From DASZFV01 sp035549075 (GTDB taxonomy: Bacteria > Myxococcota_A > Polyangia > Fen-1088), in the NCBI GenBank assembly GCA_035549075.1, contig DASZRT010000054.1, positions 1 to 64,000 of the forward strand: a stretch of DNA of 64,000 nucleotides, written 5' to 3'. The notes below the pieces were generated by a model. That model searched no databases. It was not told the origin of the DNA and saw only the letters and a program-made list of their open reading frames with translations. Position 1 is the stretch's first letter; each line of letters begins with the position of its first letter. Made by a program: the position numbers and the translations under genes. Of the stretch, positions 47,844 through 60,200 are shown one piece after another.

Positions 47844-49291
47844 GCGACCGCCGCCTTCATCGACGGACCGTGCTGCGCGGGGCGGGCGTGGCGCTCGCGC
47901 TGCCATGGCTCGAGTCGCTCGCGCCGCGCCTCGCGCGCGGCCAGACGGTGACGCCGCCGCGCACCTTCGTCGCGATGTCGTTCCCGTCGGGCGCGGCCGA
48001 CTTCTGGAAGCCGGCGGCGCCGGGCTCGGGCGACGCGTGGACGCTGTCGCCGATCCTCACGCCGCTCGCGCCCGTGAAGTCGCACGTCAACGTGCTCGCG
48101 AACGTCGGCAACTACGGCCCGTTCGGCGGCCACATCGAGCCGTCGAACAGCAACCTCGGCGGCGCGCTCCTGACCTGCACGAAGCCCAAGGCGATCGACG
48201 CGTACAACGTCACGACCGGCATCTCGGTCGATCAGGTCATCGCCCAGAGCGTCACGGGCCGCACGAAGATCGACTCGCTGCAGGTCGGCCTGTGCACGAT
48301 CGACCAATACACCGACGGTTTGCCCGGGGCGTGCTCGCGCTCGATCTCGTGGAGCGCGCCGGACAACCCCCTGTACAAGACGATCGACCCCGCGTCGGTG
48401 TTCGACCGGATCGTCGGCGCCGTGAAGCCCGTCGGCGCCGGGCCGCTGGCGTTCGCGCGCGCGAGCAAGAACAAGAGCGTCCTCGATTTCGTCGCCGCGC
48501 ACGCCAGCAGCGTGCAGAGCCAGGTGAGCCGAAGCGACGCCGCGCGCCTCGACAGCTTCCTGACCTCGGTGCGCGCGCTCGAGCAAAAGATCGCGACGAC
48601 GCCGAGCTCGCCCGCCGCCTGCGTCGCGCCGCCGCGGCCCACGGGCACGCTCACCGTCGGCAACGTGCCGGCCGACTACAACCGCGACGCACACGCCAAC
48701 ATCATGATCGACCTCGTCGTCATGGCGCTCCAGTGCGACGCCACGCGCGTCGTCAGCTTCATGCTCGACGACGTGCGCAGCACGTTCCCTTACACCTTCC
48801 TCATGGCGCGCGACTTTACGGCGACGGGCTCGACGCCGACCAGCCGCATCGTCTCGGGCGGCCCGTACTCGCTCAACGCCGCGGGCGAGACGAACAGCGA
48901 CTACGCGACGGTGAACTTCTGGTTCGTCGAGAAGCTGTCGCGCCTCGCGCAGAAGCTGATGGCGACGCCGACGGCGACGGGCAACATGCTCGACGACGCG
49001 ACGATCTGGCTCGGCAGCGAGATGCACGGCCCCAACCACGACGGTCTCGACCTGCCCATGGTCGTCGTCGGCAAGGGCGGCGGCACGCTCCAGACGAACC
49101 GCTACATCGACTACGCGCAGACGACGCGCAAGACCGAGCGGCTCGCCAACCTGTACCTGACGTTCATCAAGAACGTGTTCCGCATCCCCATGACGTCGTT
49201 CGGCGGCAACGTCACGCCCACGCAGCCGCTCGCCGCGCCCGCGAACGCCTACGGCCCCGGCACGACGACGCTCCCCGAGATCCTCGCCTGA
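47840..49291 (+). CDS. DUF1552 family protein, Tat-exported
   Basis: A 483-residue protein. RRTVLRGAGVALALPWLESL is a twin-arginine signal. The body matches DUF1552 with an alkaline-phosphatase/sulfatase-like fold feel (FVAMSFPSGAADFW, MLDDATIWLGSEMHGPNHDG). The GTG start overlaps the upstream stop by four bases. Such partners are exported together and may handle a cofactor-containing or folded substrate. Reaction unknown. Confidence 0.88.
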   Translation: MSDRRLHRRTVLRGAGVALALPWLESLAPRLARGQTVTPPRTFVAMSFPSGAADFWKPAAPGSGDAWTLSPILTPLAPVKSHVNVLANVGNYGPFGGHIEPSNSNLGGALLTCTKPKAIDAYNVTTGISVDQVIAQSVTGRTKIDSLQVGLCTIDQYTDGLPGACSRSISWSAPDNPLYKTIDPASVFDRIVGAVKPVGAGPLAFARASKNKSVLDFVAAHASSVQSQVSRSDAARLDSFLTSVRALEQKIATTPSSPAACVAPPRPTGTLTVGNVPADYNRDAHANIMIDLVVMALQCDATRVVSFMLDDVRSTFPYTFLMARDFTATGSTPTSRIVSGGPYSLNAAGETNSDYATVNFWFVEKLSRLAQKLMATPTATGNMLDDATIWLGSEMHGPNHDGLDLPMVVVGKGGGTLQTNRYIDYAQTTRKTERLANLYLTFIKNVFRIPMTSFGGNVTPTQPLAAPANAYGPGTTTLPEILA

Positions 49292-49350
49292 GCTTGGTCG
49301 CCTCGGCTCGTGCTACCGTTGCCTGCACTCAAACGTTGGTGAGGTGGGCG

Positions 49351-49788
49351 ATGGATCGTTTGCGCGTGATCGTTTGGTCGTCGTTGGTGTTGGTTGCGGC
49401 GTGCGGCGGCTCGACTCAGCTCGAGCCATCCGCCGTGAGCGGCCTCGAGCTCTCGACGACAAATCCGCTCGGCAACCCGTGGACCGACGTCGAGGTGACG
49501 GTGACCGACCCGACGCGCGCCCAAGCGATCTATGACGCCACCGTTTCGCTCCCCGACTCTCCGTCAGGCACTTACAACTGTCCCGAAGATTCGGGCGTCA
49601 GATACGACGTCACGTTCACGAGCGGAACAACGACGATCATGTCGGCCGTCCTGAGCCCCACCGGCTGCCGCGACGTCGCGATCTCGGGCTCGACCACGCG
49701 ACGAGCCGTCGACGAGACGTATTGGGCGTCGCTCGCGCAGAACCTCGGCGTCGCCAAAGCAACGCTCGAGGGCGAATCAACGCGCTAG
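49351..49788 (+). CDS. Small lipoprotein, unknown
   Basis: A 145-residue lipoprotein. The signal peptide RLRVIVWSSLVLVAAC ends in a lipobox. The mature part is Ser/Thr-rich, beta-type and holds two cysteines (TYNCPED, PTGCRD). GAGG lies 9 bases before the ATG. It lies 59 bases after the DUF1552 gene and convergent with the sigma factor gene. No family recognised. Confidence 0.65.
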   Translation: MDRLRVIVWSSLVLVAACGGSTQLEPSAVSGLELSTTNPLGNPWTDVEVTVTDPTRAQAIYDATVSLPDSPSGTYNCPEDSGVRYDVTFTSGTTTIMSAVLSPTGCRDVAISGSTTRRAVDETYWASLAQNLGVAKATLEGESTR

Positions 49789-49797
49789 CGCCGCCCG

Positions 49798-50667
49798 CTA
49801 CCGCAGGATGCGCGACATGCTGAGGTCGAGCTGGCTCGCGACGAGGCCGGCGAGCGAGGCCATCTCGCTGCGGCCGAGGCGAAGGCGCTCACCCAGCAAG
49901 CGTTGAACCTCGGCGGCGACGGCGTCGCGAGCCGCCGCGAGCCAGCGTGACGCCGTGGATTGGCTCACGTTGTACATCTTGCCGATGCCTTCGACGCTGA
50001 CGCCGCTCACGAGGTGAAGGCGCATGAGCATGCGGTCGCGAGCGCCGAGCGTCTGCAGCGCCTCCTCGAGCGCGCGCTCGAAGTCGGCGCGGTACTGCTC
50101 CTTCGCGAGCGCGACCTCGGGTGCATGCTGCCCGCCGGTGGCGGCCTCGACGGCGGCGCGCTCGTGCGCGCGGCGCGCGGCCGTCTCGCCGCGCACGAGC
50201 GTCACGGCCATGCGCTGCGCGACGACGGCGACCCAGCGATCGAGCGGGCCCTGCCCCGCGTAGTTCACGATCTTCGGCGGCGCGTCCGGCCCGCCGACGA
50301 GCACGGCCTCGCGCACGCGCTGGGCGACCTCGGCGCGCTCGTCCTCGTCCTTGACGCTCGTCGCGAGCGCCTGGCGCGCCTTCTCCCCGCAGCGCGCGTC
50401 GAAGGCCTCGGGGGCGCCGGGGACGCCGGCGACGCACGCACAGGCGAGGAACAGATCCTCGATCTCGAGCGCGTCGAGCGAGGGCGGCGGCTCGGGGGCG
50501 CTCGCGACGCATCGTCCGAGGTGCCGCGCGAACACTTCGTCGTCGACGGCGAGCCCCGGGTGCGCCTCGCGACCGCGCGCGCACAGGACGATGAGCGTGC
50601 TCTCGAGCTCCAGGGGGTCGGCGTCGCTCCGCCCACCGCCCGCGACATACGCCGGGGTCAGCCGCAC
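49798..50667 (-). CDS. Myxobacterial-type sigma-70/ECF-like sigma factor
   Basis: A 289-residue protein. A long N-terminal region precedes a sigma2-like segment (GQGPLDRWVAVVAQRMAV) and a sigma4 helix-turn-helix (VSVEGIGKMYNVSQSTASRWLA). It resembles the myxobacterial sigma factors catalogued as TIGR03001 (from memory). The start is GTG at 50667, 21 bases after the repeat-peptide gene on the same strand, so they share a transcript. A divergent zinc-finger kinase is the probable regulator. Confidence 0.8.
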   Translation of the reverse strand: MRLTPAYVAGGGRSDADPLELESTLIVLCARGREAHPGLAVDDEVFARHLGRCVASAPEPPPSLDALEIEDLFLACACVAGVPGAPEAFDARCGEKARQALATSVKDEDERAEVAQRVREAVLVGGPDAPPKIVNYAGQGPLDRWVAVVAQRMAVTLVRGETAARRAHERAAVEAATGGQHAPEVALAKEQYRADFERALEEALQTLGARDRMLMRLHLVSGVSVEGIGKMYNVSQSTASRWLAAARDAVAAEVQRLLGERLRLGRSEMASLAGLVASQLDLSMSRILR

Positions 50668-50688
50668 GGGCCGACCCTAGCACGGGCT

Positions 50689-50928
50689 TCAGATCGCGAG
50701 CGCGCGGCTGTGGTTGACCGTCGAGAGGCCGGCCGACGTCACCGCGAGCCGGTTGTGGTTGACCGTCGAGAGGCCGCCCGCCTTCACCGCCGACTTCACC
50801 GCGAGCCGGCTGTGGTTGAGCGACGAGATACCGCCCGCCTTCACCGCCGACTTCACCGCGAGCCGGTTGTGGTTCACCGTCGAGAGACCGCCCGCCTTGA
50901 GGCCCGACTTGATGCTGAGGTTCTTCAT
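50689..50928 (-). CDS. Small tandem-repeat peptide (19-residue NH[NS]R repeat)
   Basis: A 79-residue peptide. After a six-residue leader come three full 19-residue units (residues 7-25, 26-44, 45-63) and a fourth that lacks four residues (64-79). Each full unit has KAGG, then a short link, then NHNR or NHSR and LAV. The ATG has AAGGAG at good spacing. The composition (Gly, Lys, Asn, His, Arg; no Cys, no acids) suggests a processed or structural peptide, perhaps a modified natural-product precursor. It leads the sigma factor gene. Confidence 0.8.
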   Translation of the reverse strand: MKNLSIKSGLKAGGLSTVNHNRLAVKSAVKAGGISSLNHSRLAVKSAVKAGGLSTVNHNRLAVTSAGLSTVNHSRALAI

Positions 50929-50957
50929 GGTGTGCTCCTTTTTTCGTTTCGTTTTTC

Positions 50958-50974
50958 GGGCGGCCTGTCCGCCC
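50958..50974 (-). promoter_or_regulatory. Leader hairpin of the repeat-peptide gene
   Basis: A 6-bp GGGCGG/CCGCCC stem with a five-base loop lies about 30 bases before the peptide start codon and is followed on that strand by an A-rich stretch reaching AAGGAG. It may protect the leader or hide the ribosome site weakly. Confidence 0.35.
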
Positions 50975-51092
50975 GGCACACACAGGTCGCAGGAGCCTCG
51001 AAACCCATCCGCAAATTCGGACGCAGCGCGTCTGCGCTTTGCCTCGCACCGGCAATTACCCGATAGTTCTCGCTCGCTTGGGACAAGGGTCG

Positions 51093-53741
<2,649 letters not shown>

Positions 53742-53807
53742 ACGTACACATCAAAGGCCTGGCCGCGCCTCCTCTGTGTTGTACGGTCCGAGACCGAGGC
53801 GGCGGTC

Positions 53808-56800
53808 GTGGTGGGACTTCGCAGATTTCTCGGCGGCGTCGGTGTATCAGCCTCGATCGTGCTCGTCGGTTGCACCTCGAGAAGCGTCGACGTTCCGCCC
53901 GCTGACATGGCCGTCGAACACACGACGAGAGCGCTCACGGGCAGCTCGTTCGTGCCGTCCGGCTACGGCTGCGTCTGGCACGACGAGTTCGGCGGCGCGC
54001 AAGGCCTGGGCGAGGCGCGCGCCAACCTCGACGAGACGTCGTGGTCGTTCCAGGAGATCAACGTCAACTCCGAGCTGCAGGCCTACACGACGAGGCAGTG
54101 CCTCGCCTCGCCCGATCACTGGAACCTGTGCGTCGAGGACGGCCGCCTCCGCATCCTGGGTCGGCACGAATCGATCGTGTGCGACGCCAACAACGACGGC
54201 GTCGTCGACAACCCCGACTGCGCGCCCCACTACACCGAGCCCTTCCACGCCTCGGCGAATTACACGTCGGGCCGCCTCATCACGAAGCACAAGGTCCACT
54301 TCCCCGACGGCTACATCGAGTTCCGCGTGAAGCTGCCCGAGGCCGATCGCGCGGGCGCGCCCGAATCGGGCATGTGGCCCGCCGTGTGGATGCTGGGCGA
54401 GAGCATCAACCAAGGCCCGGCGCCGGGCAGCACGGCGTGGCCCAACTGCGGCGAGATCGACATCATGGAGTGGGCGACGAGCGGCGGCGTGAGCCACCAA
54501 GGGTGGAACGCGATCTGGAACGGGCCCGGCGGCACGAACGCCTGCAGCGCGTGGCCGCAAAACGGGAACGCCGCGTGCGGCCCGTGCCCCGTCGCGAACG
54601 GCGAGTGCGTGGGCGAGGTCGTCAACGGCACGCGCTACGAGATGACGGGCTGGACCGGCTTCGATCACCACGCGTGGCACACCTACGGCTTCAAGTGGGA
54701 GAACACGGGCAACAACACGACCGATCAGATGACCTACTTCATCGACGGCGTGCGCATGGGCGTGCTCCACCTCGGCGCCGAGCAGGCCGCGTTCAAGAAC
54801 GACATGTTCCTCACGATCAACCTCGCGCTCGGCGGCACGTTGGGCGGGCCGATCGCCGTCACCGATTGGAACGACGCCTACGTCGATCTCGATTACGTGC
54901 GCTGGTACCGCGCGGGGCAAACGGAGGCGTGCGGGCTCGCCGACGGCACGCGACCGCCGCTCCACTGGCGCGGCGGGCTCGCCGGGTGCCCGAGCGGCAG
55001 CCTGTTCTCGAACGCGAGCTGCTGGTCGACGTCGTCGGGCGGCGCCTCGGCCGGCGTCGCGCCGGCGGCCAACGACAACGTCGTCTTCGACGGCGGCGGC
55101 GTCGGCAACTGCGCGATCGACGCGAATTTGCCCACGCACGCGTCGTCGCTCACGACGACGTCGGCCTACACGGGGACCATCGCGGCGACGTTGGCTGGCT
55201 TGACGGTGACGGGCCCGACGACGCTCGGCGGAGGCACATTCAACAGCGGCGCGTCGACGACGTCGTTCGCCGGCCCGTTCACGATGACCGGCACCGCGAC
55301 CTTCGACGGGGGCACGGGCACGACGACGTTCGCGGCGGCGCCGACGCTGACCTCGGGCACGTTCGTCGTCGGCGACGCCGGTTCTTCGGGCGCTGTCGTG
55401 TTGTCGTCGGGCGCGACCTTCGCGAGCGGCACGACGCTGGCGTTCCCGACGAGCGGCGGCACGCTGAGCGCGCCCGGCGGCCAAGCCATCACGATCAACG
55501 GCGCGGTGACGTCGCACGCGGGCGCCACGGCGACGCCGCCGCGCATCGCGCGCAGCGGCGGCACGACGGGCCTCGCGATCTCCTTCGGCTCGACGAGCGT
55601 CCTCGATCTCGACGGCCTCGAGCTCGACGACGCCGTCTCGACGGGCGTCGCGATCGCCGACGGCGCGACGACGACGCGCCTCGCCCACCTCGCCTTCAAG
55701 AACAACGTGGCCGCCAGCGCGACGACGGGCGCGACCCACCTCGTGATCACCAGCTCGAACCCCGGCGGCACGAAGGTCATCGCCGCGAGCGGCTGCTTCT
55801 TCGACGCGACGGCGCAGTTCAACGTCACGCTCAACGGCGTCGCCGGCAGCACGGGCGTGCGCGCCGCCTTCGAAAACCAAGGCACGAACGGCCCGCGCGC
55901 CGGCGAGAGCTTCGACCTCGACGCCGACACCAACGACGACAACGTCGCCGACTCGACGGCGGCGCCGCGCTTCGGTTCGGTCATCGAGTGGGTGTACGCG
56001 AGCCCGAGCGACACGACGGGAACGCCGCTGGGTGCGCCGGCGCCCGCGCTCGACTGGAACACGTTCGTGTTCTACGGCGTCTACGTCGCCTTCAAGAACG
56101 TCGGCGGCCCGGGCACGGCCGATCGCTTGTGGCTGCGCAACACCGACGGGAGCTCGGCGTACTTCTACGACGTGCCCGACGCGAGCGGCGACCTCGCGGG
56201 CCCGCCTCGTTGGGACACGATCAACGAGACCACCGCGGGGCTCGACGTCAACGGCGACGGCGATCAGACCGACACCGACGTCCGCGTCGTCTACCTCGCG
56301 ACGACGATCGGGCACATCATCAAGCTCATCGACACGGGCTCGGCCTTCGCGCGCCCCGCGAGCGGCCCGTGGGCCACCGACTTCACCGACGGCAACGTCC
56401 AGGCGATCACGTCGCCGCTCATCTCCGACGGCACGAACCTCTACTTCGGCGGCACGGGCGGCGGCGCCACGAAGATCTTCGGCGTGCAGCTCACGGGCGG
56501 CGCGAACGAGAAGGCGCTGCAGAAAAACATCGCGACCGTGGGCACGGGCGCGATCACGACGTCACCGGCATGGGTGGCCTACGGCGGCGCAACGTATCTG
56601 TTCCTCGCGTCGGCGGCCGTGGCCGGCCAAGCGATCATTTACCGCGCGCAGGTCTCGCCGGGCGCGACGATCGACACGAGCTACCTCGGCGTCACGACGA
56701 ACGTCAACGGCGCCATGAACGTCATCAACGATCGCGCCTTCGCCGTCACGCAAGGCGGGCAGCTGTTCGTCCTCGCGGCGTCGAGCTTCGTCGCGGGCGG

Positions 56801-57245
56801 CTTCACGACGCTCGCCGGCTTCCCCTACACGACCTCGCCCGCGAAGCCCATCGTCGCCACGGCCTCGCTCGATCCGTTCACCAACGTCGCGTACTTCGGC
56901 GACTCCGCCGGCCGCGTCTTCGTCGTCACGGCCGCGGGCGCGAGCTTCTCGCCCGCCTACCCCTACCAACTGGCCGGCACGTCGGCCGTCATGGGCACGC
57001 CGCTCTACCGCCACGGCAGCGGCACGATCGCGATCGGCGCCTCCGACGGCTACGTCTACTTCCTCAACCGCCAAGACGCGACCGGCACGCCGCAGCTGCG
57101 CAAACGTATCTTCGTGGGCGGCACCGCCGCCCCGTCGATCTCCTACGACAACAGCACCGCGCACTACCTCGCGACGTCGAACGACGGCCACATGCTCTTC
57201 ATCGCCGCGTCAGACGTGGGTGTGGACACGGACGGCTTGGAGTAG
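53808..57245 (+). CDS. GH16-family lipoprotein with beta-rich and propeller regions
   Basis: A 1145-residue lipoprotein (lipobox LVGC). Residues about 50-370 form a GH16 glucanase/galactanase domain with catalytic Glu216, Asp218 and Glu221 (GEIDIMEW). A Thr/Gly/Ser-rich beta-solenoid-like region follows (about 390-680), then a beta-propeller-like region with PQQ/quinoprotein-like repeats. It probably binds and cuts beta-glucans outside the cell. The start is GTG (two in tandem). The layout of enzyme plus two long beta domains suggests a surface adhesin-enzyme. Confidence 0.85.
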   Translation: MVGLRRFLGGVGVSASIVLVGCTSRSVDVPPADMAVEHTTRALTGSSFVPSGYGCVWHDEFGGAQGLGEARANLDETSWSFQEINVNSELQAYTTRQCLASPDHWNLCVEDGRLRILGRHESIVCDANNDGVVDNPDCAPHYTEPFHASANYTSGRLITKHKVHFPDGYIEFRVKLPEADRAGAPESGMWPAVWMLGESINQGPAPGSTAWPNCGEIDIMEWATSGGVSHQGWNAIWNGPGGTNACSAWPQNGNAACGPCPVANGECVGEVVNGTRYEMTGWTGFDHHAWHTYGFKWENTGNNTTDQMTYFIDGVRMGVLHLGAEQAAFKNDMFLTINLALGGTLGGPIAVTDWNDAYVDLDYVRWYRAGQTEACGLADGTRPPLHWRGGLAGCPSGSLFSNASCWSTSSGGASAGVAPAANDNVVFDGGGVGNCAIDANLPTHASSLTTTSAYTGTIAATLAGLTVTGPTTLGGGTFNSGASTTSFAGPFTMTGTATFDGGTGTTTFAAAPTLTSGTFVVGDAGSSGAVVLSSGATFASGTTLAFPTSGGTLSAPGGQAITINGAVTSHAGATATPPRIARSGGTTGLAISFGSTSVLDLDGLELDDAVSTGVAIADGATTTRLAHLAFKNNVAASATTGATHLVITSSNPGGTKVIAASGCFFDATAQFNVTLNGVAGSTGVRAAFENQGTNGPRAGESFDLDADTNDDNVADSTAAPRFGSVIEWVYASPSDTTGTPLGAPAPALDWNTFVFYGVYVAFKNVGGPGTADRLWLRNTDGSSAYFYDVPDASGDLAGPPRWDTINETTAGLDVNGDGDQTDTDVRVVYLATTIGHIIKLIDTGSAFARPASGPWATDFTDGNVQAITSPLISDGTNLYFGGTGGGATKIFGVQLTGGANEKALQKNIATVGTGAITTSPAWVAYGGATYLFLASAAVAGQAIIYRAQVSPGATIDTSYLGVTTNVNGAMNVINDRAFAVTQGGQLFVLAASSFVAGGFTTLAGFPYTTSPAKPIVATASLDPFTNVAYFGDSAGRVFVVTAAGASFSPAYPYQLAGTSAVMGTPLYRHGSGTIAIGASDGYVYFLNRQDATGTPQLRKRIFVGGTAAPSISYDNSTAHYLATSNDGHMLFIAASDVGVDTDGLE

Positions 57246-57253
57246 CCGAAGGT

Positions 57254-60200
57254 CTAAGTTCCGCGGCGCAGATCGAGCGTGAGGGGGAAGCCGCGGGCGG
57301 TGCCGGCTTCGGCGGGGAAGGCGGCGCTTTGGCCGCCGGGCGTGTGGCCGAAGGCGAAGAAGCGCGCGAGGCGACGACCCTCGGCTTCGAGCGCGTTGAT
57401 GGGGCGACGCTCGTGGGCCATGCCGCCTTGGTGCGACACGTGGTACGTGCAGCCGCCGACGGAACGTTTGTTCCACTGGTCGACGATGTCGAACACGAGC
57501 GGGGCGTGCACGCCGATGCGCGGGTGCAGCGCGCTCGGCGGTTGCCACGCGCGGAAGCGCACGCCCGCGACGTACTCGCCGCTCACGCCCGTCGGGTGCA
57601 GCGGCACGCGCCAGCCGTTGCACGCGACGGCGTAGCGATCGTCGGTGTAGCCGCTCACTTTGAGCTGCATGCGCTCCAGCGACGAGTCGACGTAGCGGAC
57701 CTGCCCGCTGCCGCCGCTCTCTTCGCCAAGCACGTGCCACGGCTCGATCGCCGCGCGCAGCTGCAGATCGATGCCCGCCGACGCCGCCTCGCCCATGATG
57801 GGGAAGCGGAACTCGTAGTGCGGGATGAACCACGACGTCTCGAACGGGAAGCCCGCCTTGCGCAGATCGCCGACGACGTCGCCCAGGTCCTGCCACAGGA
57901 AGTGCGGCAGCGCGAAGCGGTCTTGCAGCGCCGTGCCCCAGCGCGCGGGCCGCTCGGTGTACGGCGTCTGCCAGAACGACGCGACGAGGCCGCGCAGGAT
58001 CAGCTGCTGCGCCATGCTCATGCGCGCGTGCGGCGGCATCTCGAACGAGCGCAGCTCGAGCAGCCCCTGCCGTCCGCTCGCGCTGTCGGGGTTGAAGAGC
58101 TTGTCGACGCACAGCTCGGCGCGGTGGGTGTTGCCCGTGACGTCGACCAGCAGGTTGCGGAAGATGCGATCGACGAGCCAAGGCGGCGTCGGCGCGCCCT
58201 TCCCGCGCTCGTCGATCTGCCGGAACGCGATCTCGAGCTCGTCGATGCTGTCGGAGCGCGCCTCGTCGAGCCGCGGCGCCTGGCTCGTCGGCCCGACGAA
58301 CATGCCCGAGAACAGGTACGAGAGCGCCGGGTGGTTGACGAAGTAGCCGATGAGGCTGCGCAGCAGATCGGGCCGGCGAAGCAGCGGGCTGTCGGCGGGC
58401 GTCGCGCCGCCCATGACGACGTGATTGCCGCCGCCGGTGCCGGTGTGGCGGCCGTCGAGCTGGAACTTCTCGGTGCCGAGGCGCGTCTGCCGCGCCTCTT
58501 CGTAGAGGATCTCGGTGTTCGAGACCAGCTCGTCCCACGAGTACGCGGGCTGGATGTTGACCTCGATGACGCCGGGATCGGGCGTGACGGCGAACTGGCC
58601 GAGGCGCGGATCGCGCAGCGGCTGGTAGCCCTCGATGCGCACGGGCAATGACAGCGAAGCCGCCGTGTCCTCGATGGCGGCGACGAGATCGACGAACGCT
58701 TCCGTGCTGGGCAGCGGCGGCAAGAAGACGTTCAGGATGCCGTTGCGGACCTCGGTGCACAGCGCCGTGCGCACGACGCCGGGAGCGTCGATCGACACGG
58801 GCGCCAAGACGCGGCGCGCGCGCGCTTCTTCTTCATCACCTTCGCCGGGACGCTTTTGCCCGGGGATCTGCAGCGCGCGCCGAGGCGCGAAGCCGTCGGG
58901 CTCGTGGTACACGCGGCGCCCTTCTTTCGACTGCCACGGCAGGCTGTCGAGCGGCAGGCGGAAGCCCATGGGCGAGTCGCCTGGGATCAGGAAGAAGCGC
59001 TCGCTGCGCACGGGCCAGTTGCCGGTGCGCCAGTGGATGTTGGTGGCGTCGTTCCAGTCGGAGACCGGCTCGAGCGGCAGCACCTGACCCACGACGTGCG
59101 AGAGGCCCTGCTCCATGACGCGCGCGAGGCGCGCGCGCTCGACGGCGTCGTCGAGCTTCGACTCGAGCATGTCGACGTTCACGGGCAGCCGCCGCTCGCG
59201 CCACAGGTAATAGAACATGTCCTCGTAGGCGGGGATCAGCGTGCGATCTCCCACGTCGAGGCGCCGCGCGAGCGCGCGCACGAACGCGACGGACGCGTCG
59301 TTGGCGACGGCGCTTCCACCCTCGCGCGCGAACAGGCTCGGCTGCCGCCACATCGGCACGCCGTCCTTGCGGAAGTAGCAGGTCATCGCCCAGCGCGGCA
59401 GCGGCTCGCCCGGGTACCACTTGCCCTGCCCGTGGTGCAGCACGCCGCCCGGCGCGAACTTGCCGTGCATCCGGTGCAGGAGGTTCTCGCCGAGCTTGCG
59501 CTTGGTCGGGCCGAGCGCCTCGGTGTTCCACTCGGCGCCGTCGGGATCGTCGATCGACACGAACGTCGGCTCGCCGCCCATCGACAGGCGCACGTCGCCC
59601 GCGACGAGCGCGTCGTCGACGAGGCGGCCCGTCTTCATGATCGCCGCCCAAGCTTCCTCGGTGTATGGCTTGGTCACGCGCGGCTCTTCGCGCACGCGCT
59701 CGACCTTCATCTCGAAGGTGAACGTGTCCTTGACCTTGTCGCCCTCGTAGCGCGGCGTGAAGGCGTAGCCGCCCGTGATGGGCGCGGCGTTGCCGGGATC
59801 GGGCGTGCAGGCGAGCGGGATGTGGCCCTCGGCGCAGGCGAGGCCGCTGGTGGCGTCGAAGCCGATCCAGCCGGCACCCGGCAGGTACACCTCGGCCCAC
59901 GCGTGCAGATCGGTCACGTCCTGCGAGACGCCCGACGGGCCGCCGTCGAGCGCCTTGACGTCGGCGACGAGCTGGATCGAGTAACCCGACACGAAGCGCG
60001 CCGCGAGCCCGAGGCGCCGCAGCACCTGCACGAGCAGCCATGCGAAGTCGCGGCAGGAACCGTGTCCGCGCGCCAGTGTTTCTTCGGGCGCGAACACGCC
60101 CGGCTCCATGCGGATGTCGTACTTCAGCGTCTGCTGCACGCGGCGGTTGACGTCGATGAGCACGTCGAGCGTGCGGCGCCCCGGCTTGGCGAGATCGGCC

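Noticed and set aside
50929..51092. ECF-type promoter shared by the peptide/sigma genes and the kinase
   Set aside because: GAAACC and TGCGACCT-like words occur, but spacing to a -10 word is not convincing on either strand, so no promoter is claimed.
54041..58651. A 1536-codon open frame over the GH16 gene and beyond
   Set aside because: It runs through the real GH16 frame and into the opposite DUF2126 gene. The product is Arg/Ala-rich without any domain, so it is a composition effect.
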